Assembly (NCBI RefSeq): GCF_002871945.2
Contig: NZ_CP126963.1
Location: forward strand, 682,001-746,000
Reading direction: 5' to 3'
Origin: Gleimia hominis
GTDB taxonomy: Bacteria > Actinomycetota > Actinomycetes > Actinomycetales > Actinomycetaceae
DNA: 64,000 bases
Below the pieces are notes generated by a model, which saw only the letters and a list, made by a program, of their open reading frames with translations, had not been told where the DNA came from and ran no database searches. Position 1 is the first letter of the stretch; every line of letters starts with the position of its first letter. Made by a program: the position numbers and the translations under genes. Positions 59,901 through 64,000 of this stretch are shown piece after piece.

Positions 59901-62581
59901 GACTGTTCGAGAGCCCGTTGGGTCGCGGCTACGGCGGCGTCGATGTTGTCTTTGCGTTGCCCACCGCCTTGAGCGATGTCGTCGCGGCCACCGCCACCAC
60001 CACCGAGTTCTTTGGTGGCGATGCGCACGAGCGCGCCCGCTTTAGCGCCGGCATCCCGAGCCGCCTGGTTGGTAGCCACCACCGCCTGGGGTTTGTCGTT
60101 CACCACGCCAATCCCAACGATTACGGCCGGTTCACTCTCTCCCATCCGCTCGCGCATGTCCAGCACCAGGTGGCGCAGCGCATCCGCGGAGGGAACTTCC
60201 CCAAGGTTCTTCACAACCGTGGTGTAGCCGCCCAGGCGGCGCGCGGTCTTAATCAGCTCTGGGGCGCGGGCCAGCAGCTGCGCTTCGCCAAGCTTCGCCA
60301 GCTCTTTTTGCGCATCCTTGAGCCGCTTGAGAGTTTGTTCCAAACGAGTGGGCAGTTCCTCTGGTTTGCCCCCCATCAGCGCGGATAAGCGAGATACGAG
60401 TGCGTGTTCTTTCGCTTGGAAGTCGTACGCACCATCCCCAACGAGCGCGTCAATCCGCCGCACGCCCGACCCGATAGACGATTCCCCCAGCACCGCGATG
60501 CGGCCAATATGGCCCGTGGTGGGCACGTGCGTGCCGGCGCACAGTTCGAGGGACCACCCGTCCCCAATGTTCACCACGCGCACTTCCCGCCCGTATTTTT
60601 CGCCAAACAACGCCATCGCCCCCAGGGCTTTTGCGTCGTCAATATCCATGATGGAATCCGAGATCGTGAGGTTGTCAGCCAGCCGATCGTTCACGCGCGA
60701 CTCGATTGCCTCCATCTGATCTGCCGGCACCGCTGCAGGGTTACGGAAGTCGAACCGTAATCTGGAGGGCGCGTTTTCGGACCCAGCTTGCGTCGCTCCC
60801 TCTCCGACGTATTCGTGAAGGGCCTTGTGGATCATGTGGGTTGCGGTGTGTGCCCGCGCGATTGCGAGGCGGCGATGTTGATCTATCTGTGCCACGCACT
60901 TGTCATCTAGGGCGAGCACTCCCTCGATTAGGCGGCCGCGATGCACGCTCAGGCCTTTGACGGGTGCTTGCACGTCATCGACCTCAAAAATGCCCCCGCC
61001 CGCGGTGCGGATTATGCCATGGTCGGCTAGTTGCCCACCCATTTCCGCGTAGAACGGGGTTTTATCCAAAATAACTTCGACGCTCCCCGGTTCGGTCACA
61101 ACCGGTGCGGGCACACCATCTTTGACGAGCCCCACGATGCGCGACTCAGTCTTCCAATCGGTGTACCCCAGGAACTGGGATCCACCCCCGAGCTTGGCCT
61201 GGAAGTCATGGTAGATACGCGAATCTACGTGCCCCGATTTCTTCGCCAGCGCATCGGCCCGCGCCCGCTGTTTCTGCTGTGCCATGAGGGCGCGGAAGCG
61301 CTCCTCATCCACTCCCACGCCCTGTTCACGCGCCATTTCCAACGTGAGGTCAATCGGGAACCCGTACGTGTCGTGTAACGTAAAGGCTTCGTCTCCGCTG
61401 AGTAAACCACTGCCGGATTTCTTAGCGGATTTCACGGCCGTATCCAATATTGTGGTGCCCGCTGTTAGCGTGCGGCGGAACGCTTCTTCTTCCCCGTATG
61501 CCACGTCTGCGATGCGGTCCCAGTTGGTTTCAAGTTCCGGGTACGTTGCTTTCATCGCGTCTCGCGAAATCGGCATGAGGGTGGGGAGCGTTGCGGTATC
61601 CACCCCAAGCAGCCGCATGGAACGAACAGCGCGGCGAATCAACCGGCGCAGCACGTAGCCGCGGCCATCGTTACCAGGGATTACACCATCATTAATCAGC
61701 ATCATCGCGGAACGAACATGGTCACCCACAATTCGCATACGCACGTCATCTTCCGGGTCTCCACCACCTTCGTAAACGCGGCCAGAAAGCTTCTCTGCTG
61801 CCGTGATCACCGGGCGCACCTGGTCGATTTCAAACATGTTCGCCTTGTCTTGCAAAACGAAGGCTAAGCGTTCTAGGCCCGCGCCCGTATCAATCGCTTT
61901 CTCATCGAGCTCACCGAGCAGCGGGTAGTCCTTCCCCGTTCCCTCGCCTCGCAAGAACTGATCGAACACTAGGTTCCACAGTTCCAAGTAGCGGTCGCCA
62001 CCCGGATCCACGGTGCCACCCACGGCCTCAGGGCCATAAGCGGGGCCGCGATCGTAATGCCACTCCGCACACGGGCCCGCCGGACCGGGCTGGCCAGTGT
62101 CCCAAAAAATGTCTTCTCGCGGCAGGCGAACAATATGCTTCGGGTCCATCCCAATCTTGTTGGTGAGCAGGTCGTAAGATTCCTTATCCTCATCCCAGAT
62201 TGTCACCCACATGCGGTCGCCGTCCAAACCGTAATTGCCGTCATCGACGGACCCGGTCAGCAGCTCCCACGCGAAATCTATCGCGCCTTCTTTGAAGTAG
62301 TCTCCGAACGAGAAGTTACCGTTCATCTGAAAGAACGTGCCATGACGCGTGGTGCGCCCGACGTTGTCGATGTCGTTGGTGCGCACGCATTTTTGCACCG
62401 AAGCTGCGCGCGGCCACGGGGCTTTTTCCGTGCCCACAATGTAGGGGATAAACGGGACCATCCCCGCGATCGTGAACAGTACAGATGGATCCGGGGACAC
62501 CAGCGGGACGGATGGAACGATCTCGTGACCGTGGCGGCGGAAGTAATCGTTCCACCGCTTAGCAATTTCAGCGGTACGCAT
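59897..62581 (-). CDS. alaS: Alanyl-tRNA synthetase
   Basis: The 894-residue class II synthetase is complete: catalytic core from RTAEIAKRWNDYFRRHGHEIVPSVPLVSPDPSVLFTIAGMVPF, the RxxR region TTRHGTFFQMNGNFSFGDYFKEGAI (motif 2), the editing domain with HTATHMIHKALHE (HxxxH) and CAGTH, and the C-terminal DHHA1-like domain ending VRIATKELGGGGGGRDDIAQGGG. The ATG at 62581 was chosen over a TTG one codon earlier. It leads ruvX-mltG-aroE. Confidence 0.95.
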   Translation of the reverse strand: MRTAEIAKRWNDYFRRHGHEIVPSVPLVSPDPSVLFTIAGMVPFIPYIVGTEKAPWPRAASVQKCVRTNDIDNVGRTTRHGTFFQMNGNFSFGDYFKEGAIDFAWELLTGSVDDGNYGLDGDRMWVTIWDEDKESYDLLTNKIGMDPKHIVRLPREDIFWDTGQPGPAGPCAEWHYDRGPAYGPEAVGGTVDPGGDRYLELWNLVFDQFLRGEGTGKDYPLLGELDEKAIDTGAGLERLAFVLQDKANMFEIDQVRPVITAAEKLSGRVYEGGGDPEDDVRMRIVGDHVRSAMMLINDGVIPGNDGRGYVLRRLIRRAVRSMRLLGVDTATLPTLMPISRDAMKATYPELETNWDRIADVAYGEEEAFRRTLTAGTTILDTAVKSAKKSGSGLLSGDEAFTLHDTYGFPIDLTLEMAREQGVGVDEERFRALMAQQKQRARADALAKKSGHVDSRIYHDFQAKLGGGSQFLGYTDWKTESRIVGLVKDGVPAPVVTEPGSVEVILDKTPFYAEMGGQLADHGIIRTAGGGIFEVDDVQAPVKGLSVHRGRLIEGVLALDDKCVAQIDQHRRLAIARAHTATHMIHKALHEYVGEGATQAGSENAPSRLRFDFRNPAAVPADQMEAIESRVNDRLADNLTISDSIMDIDDAKALGAMALFGEKYGREVRVVNIGDGWSLELCAGTHVPTTGHIGRIAVLGESSIGSGVRRIDALVGDGAYDFQAKEHALVSRLSALMGGKPEELPTRLEQTLKRLKDAQKELAKLGEAQLLARAPELIKTARRLGGYTTVVKNLGEVPSADALRHLVLDMRERMGESEPAVIVGIGVVNDKPQAVVATNQAARDAGAKAGALVRIATKELGGGGGGRDDIAQGGGQRKDNIDAAVAATQRALEQS

Positions 62582-62678
62582 CAAAGCCTCTTCTTCACAG
62601 GATTAACTACTGGCAACAGTTTACCCGCCGCAGCGCCCGGGAATAAACACGACCTGACTGCGGCTCATCTATGCGAGC

Positions 62679-62712
62679 GCGCCCCGTGGAACCATCCAGT
62701 TCCCCGGGGCGC
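62679..62712 (-). terminator. Hairpin after rpsD
   Basis: GCGCCCCG-T-GGAA (62679-62691) pairs with TTCC-C-CGGGGCGC (62700-62712), a stem of 12 pairs with one mismatch and an 8-nt loop, 15 bases after the rpsD stop codon. There is no clear U run on the minus strand. Confidence 0.5.
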
Positions 62713-62726
62713 ACCGGCGTTAAAGC

Positions 62727-63347
62727 TTAGCGTGAGTAGTACTCAACGACCAGCTGGTCTTCACAGATCACGGGTACTTCCACGCGCTCTGGTTTACGAA
62801 CCAGTTTGGCGCGCAGCTTCTCCAAGTCCACCTCCAGGTACGGGGGGACTGCGGGCAGCACATCACGGTGCACACCCGATGCGGCGATCTCAAACGGCAC
62901 CGTCGTCTGCGACTTCGGCTTCACCTGAATCGTCTGGCCCGGCTTCACACGGAACGAGGGGCGATCCACAATCTTGCCGTCCACTAGGATGTGGCGGTGC
63001 ACAACCACTTGGCGTGCCTGCGCGATCGTGCGGGCAAAACCGGAACGCAAAACGAGCGCGTCCAGGCGGGTTTCGAGGTGCTCAATCAGGTTGGAGCCCG
63101 TGCGTCCCTCTTGCCGCTTCGCTTCGTCGAAAGCCCGACGCATCTGCGCCTCGCGGATACCGTACTGGGCGCGCAGACGCTGCTTTTCCTTCAGACGCAC
63201 CGCGTAGTCGGACTCTTGCCGGCGGCGGGCGCGGCCGTGCTCACCCGGACCGTATGGGCGGCGCTCAAAGTAACGCGCTGCTTTCGGGGTGAGTGGAATC
63301 CCGAGGGCGCGTGAGAGACGCACCTGACGGCGAGAACGATTTGCCAT
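62727..63347 (-). CDS. rpsD: 30S ribosomal protein S4
   Basis: The 206-residue protein binds 16S rRNA early in assembly. It shows SRALGIPLTPKAARYFERRPYGPGEHGR at the N-terminus, the S4 domain (RLDALVLRSGFARTIAQARQVVVHRHILVDGKIVDRPSF) and the normal length. It is a stand-alone gene before alaS. Ribosome binding site GAAAGAAG. The 130 bases upstream may hold S4 autoregulation, but I see no certain structure. Confidence 0.95.
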   Translation of the reverse strand: MANRSRRQVRLSRALGIPLTPKAARYFERRPYGPGEHGRARRRQESDYAVRLKEKQRLRAQYGIREAQMRRAFDEAKRQEGRTGSNLIEHLETRLDALVLRSGFARTIAQARQVVVHRHILVDGKIVDRPSFRVKPGQTIQVKPKSQTTVPFEIAASGVHRDVLPAVPPYLEVDLEKLRAKLVRKPERVEVPVICEDQLVVEYYSR

Positions 63348-63476
63348 AAAAATACCTGCTTCTTTCCGTTACGAATCGTCACTGATACTTTTGCATCAGT
63401 TACGGGGCCACCTCCGTAGGGGTTTCCTACTTGGGCTAAGACCCCAGGGTTGCCTTAGGCGAGCAACTTGAACATC

Positions 63477-64000
63477 TTAACGCATCTTGAGGCGGTTTTT
63501 CACCTTCGCTAACCGCTTGGTGATGCGTTCCTCATATCCGTTCTGGGTTGGGTGGTAATACTCCGTGCCTTCGAGTTCGTCGGGTAGGTATTGTTGCGCA
63601 GCGATCGCGTTGGGTTCGTCGTGTGCGTAAATGTAACCTTCCCCATGTTTGAGGCGCTTGGCACCACTGTAGTGCGCATCCCGCAGGTGTGGGGGAACCA
63701 CCCCGGTGCGACCGTGGCGAATGTCGCCTATCGCCCGGTCTATCGCCCGGTATGCGGCATTGGATTTGGGGGCGCAAGCCACGGCAATCACCGCTTGCGA
63801 AAGGATTATCCGCGCCTCCGGCATCCCCACCATCGCCACCGCCTGCGCCGCCGCAACCGCGGTTTGCAGGGCGCTTGGGTCTGCCATCCCCACGTCTTCA
63901 CTGGCGCAGATCATGATGCGCCGGGCGATGAACCGCGGGTCCTCCCCCGCTTCGCACATGCGCGCCAGGTAGTGCACGGCCGCATCCACGTCAGAGCCGC
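63477..64000 (-). CDS. rarA: Replication-associated recombination protein RarA, C-terminal part
   Basis: The frame runs off the right edge, so only the last ~174 residues are seen. These are the C-terminal tetramerisation part of the MgsA/RarA AAA ATPase: [44 protein letters not shown] and YLPDELEG. The ATPase domain lies outside the window. RarA acts at stalled replication forks. It is on the minus strand before rpsD. Confidence 0.92.
   Translation of the reverse strand, partial: GSDVDAAVHYLARMCEAGEDPRFIARRIMICASEDVGMADPSALQTAVAAAQAVAMVGMPEARIILSQAVIAVACAPKSNAAYRAIDRAIGDIRHGRTGVVPPHLRDAHYSGAKRLKHGEGYIYAHDEPNAIAAQQYLPDELEGTEYYHPTQNGYEERITKRLAKVKNRLKMR

Noticed and set aside
62057..63292. 411-codon open frame on the + strand
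   Set aside because: It is antisense to alaS and rpsD, both certain genes; the translation is low complexity and has no family features.
63348..63476. Structured leader of rpsD
   Set aside because: Only short, weak stems are visible and no known S4-binding fold could be traced.

Overview
The window is a moderately GC-rich bacterial chromosome segment from an actinobacterium, most likely of the family Actinomycetaceae. The evidence is a fused CMP kinase-Der GTPase, an actinobacterial-type IHF, the HelY/TatC/TatA/DUF3866 block, the Lnt-Ppm1 pair, the xerD-parA-scpA-scpB-rluB-cmk/der run, and the rpsD-alaS-ruvX-mltG-aroE-aroC-aroK-aroB-efp-nusB run next to mihF-gmk-rpoZ-coaBC-metK-priA-fmt-rsmB-rpe. 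I do not name a species.

Layout. Positions 1-10.7 kb carry transport and sugar genes: a YkvI-like transporter, a metallophosphoesterase coupled to an MFS transporter, an NhaC antiporter, a GH13 alpha-glucosidase and a convergent sugar ABC importer. A tRNA-Pro(GGG) and transaldolase follow (10.9-12.25 kb).

Positions 12.4-21.4 kb are an accessory island. It contains a DUF3024 gene, a recombinase scrap, what looks like a decayed azole-peptide (streptolysin S-like, LAP/TOMM) cluster, an IS256 transposase remnant, remnants of a prophage (HNH, small terminase, cytosine methyltransferase, portal), a membrane EEP-fold enzyme, and two small-gene pairs that each begin with a Sec-type secreted protein. 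Imperfect repeats, and a second DUF3024 fragment in opposite orientation at the right edge, point to repeated insertion and loss. The azole-peptide cluster is the most notable part: a 38-residue precursor with a VAPGG leader end and a Ser/Cys/Trp core, an ABC ATPase and permease, and a YcaO cut off after about 228 residues.

From 21.5 kb the window is core genome: cell division and segregation (cmk-der, rluB, scpB, scpA, parA, xerD), central carbon and amino sugar genes (tkt, nagB, nagA), lipoprotein and mannolipid enzymes (ppm1, lnt), RNA helicase and Tat export genes, and an FMN-riboswitch-controlled riboflavin importer (ribX/ribY type). It then passes through a long minus-strand series for translation, nucleotides, cofactors and the shikimate pathway, and ends with rpsD and a partial rarA. 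Points to check there are an apparent -1 frameshift in mltG at a CCCGGGC heptamer, a P-loop-less shikimate kinase paralogue, and a tandem-repeat N-terminus on ScpA.
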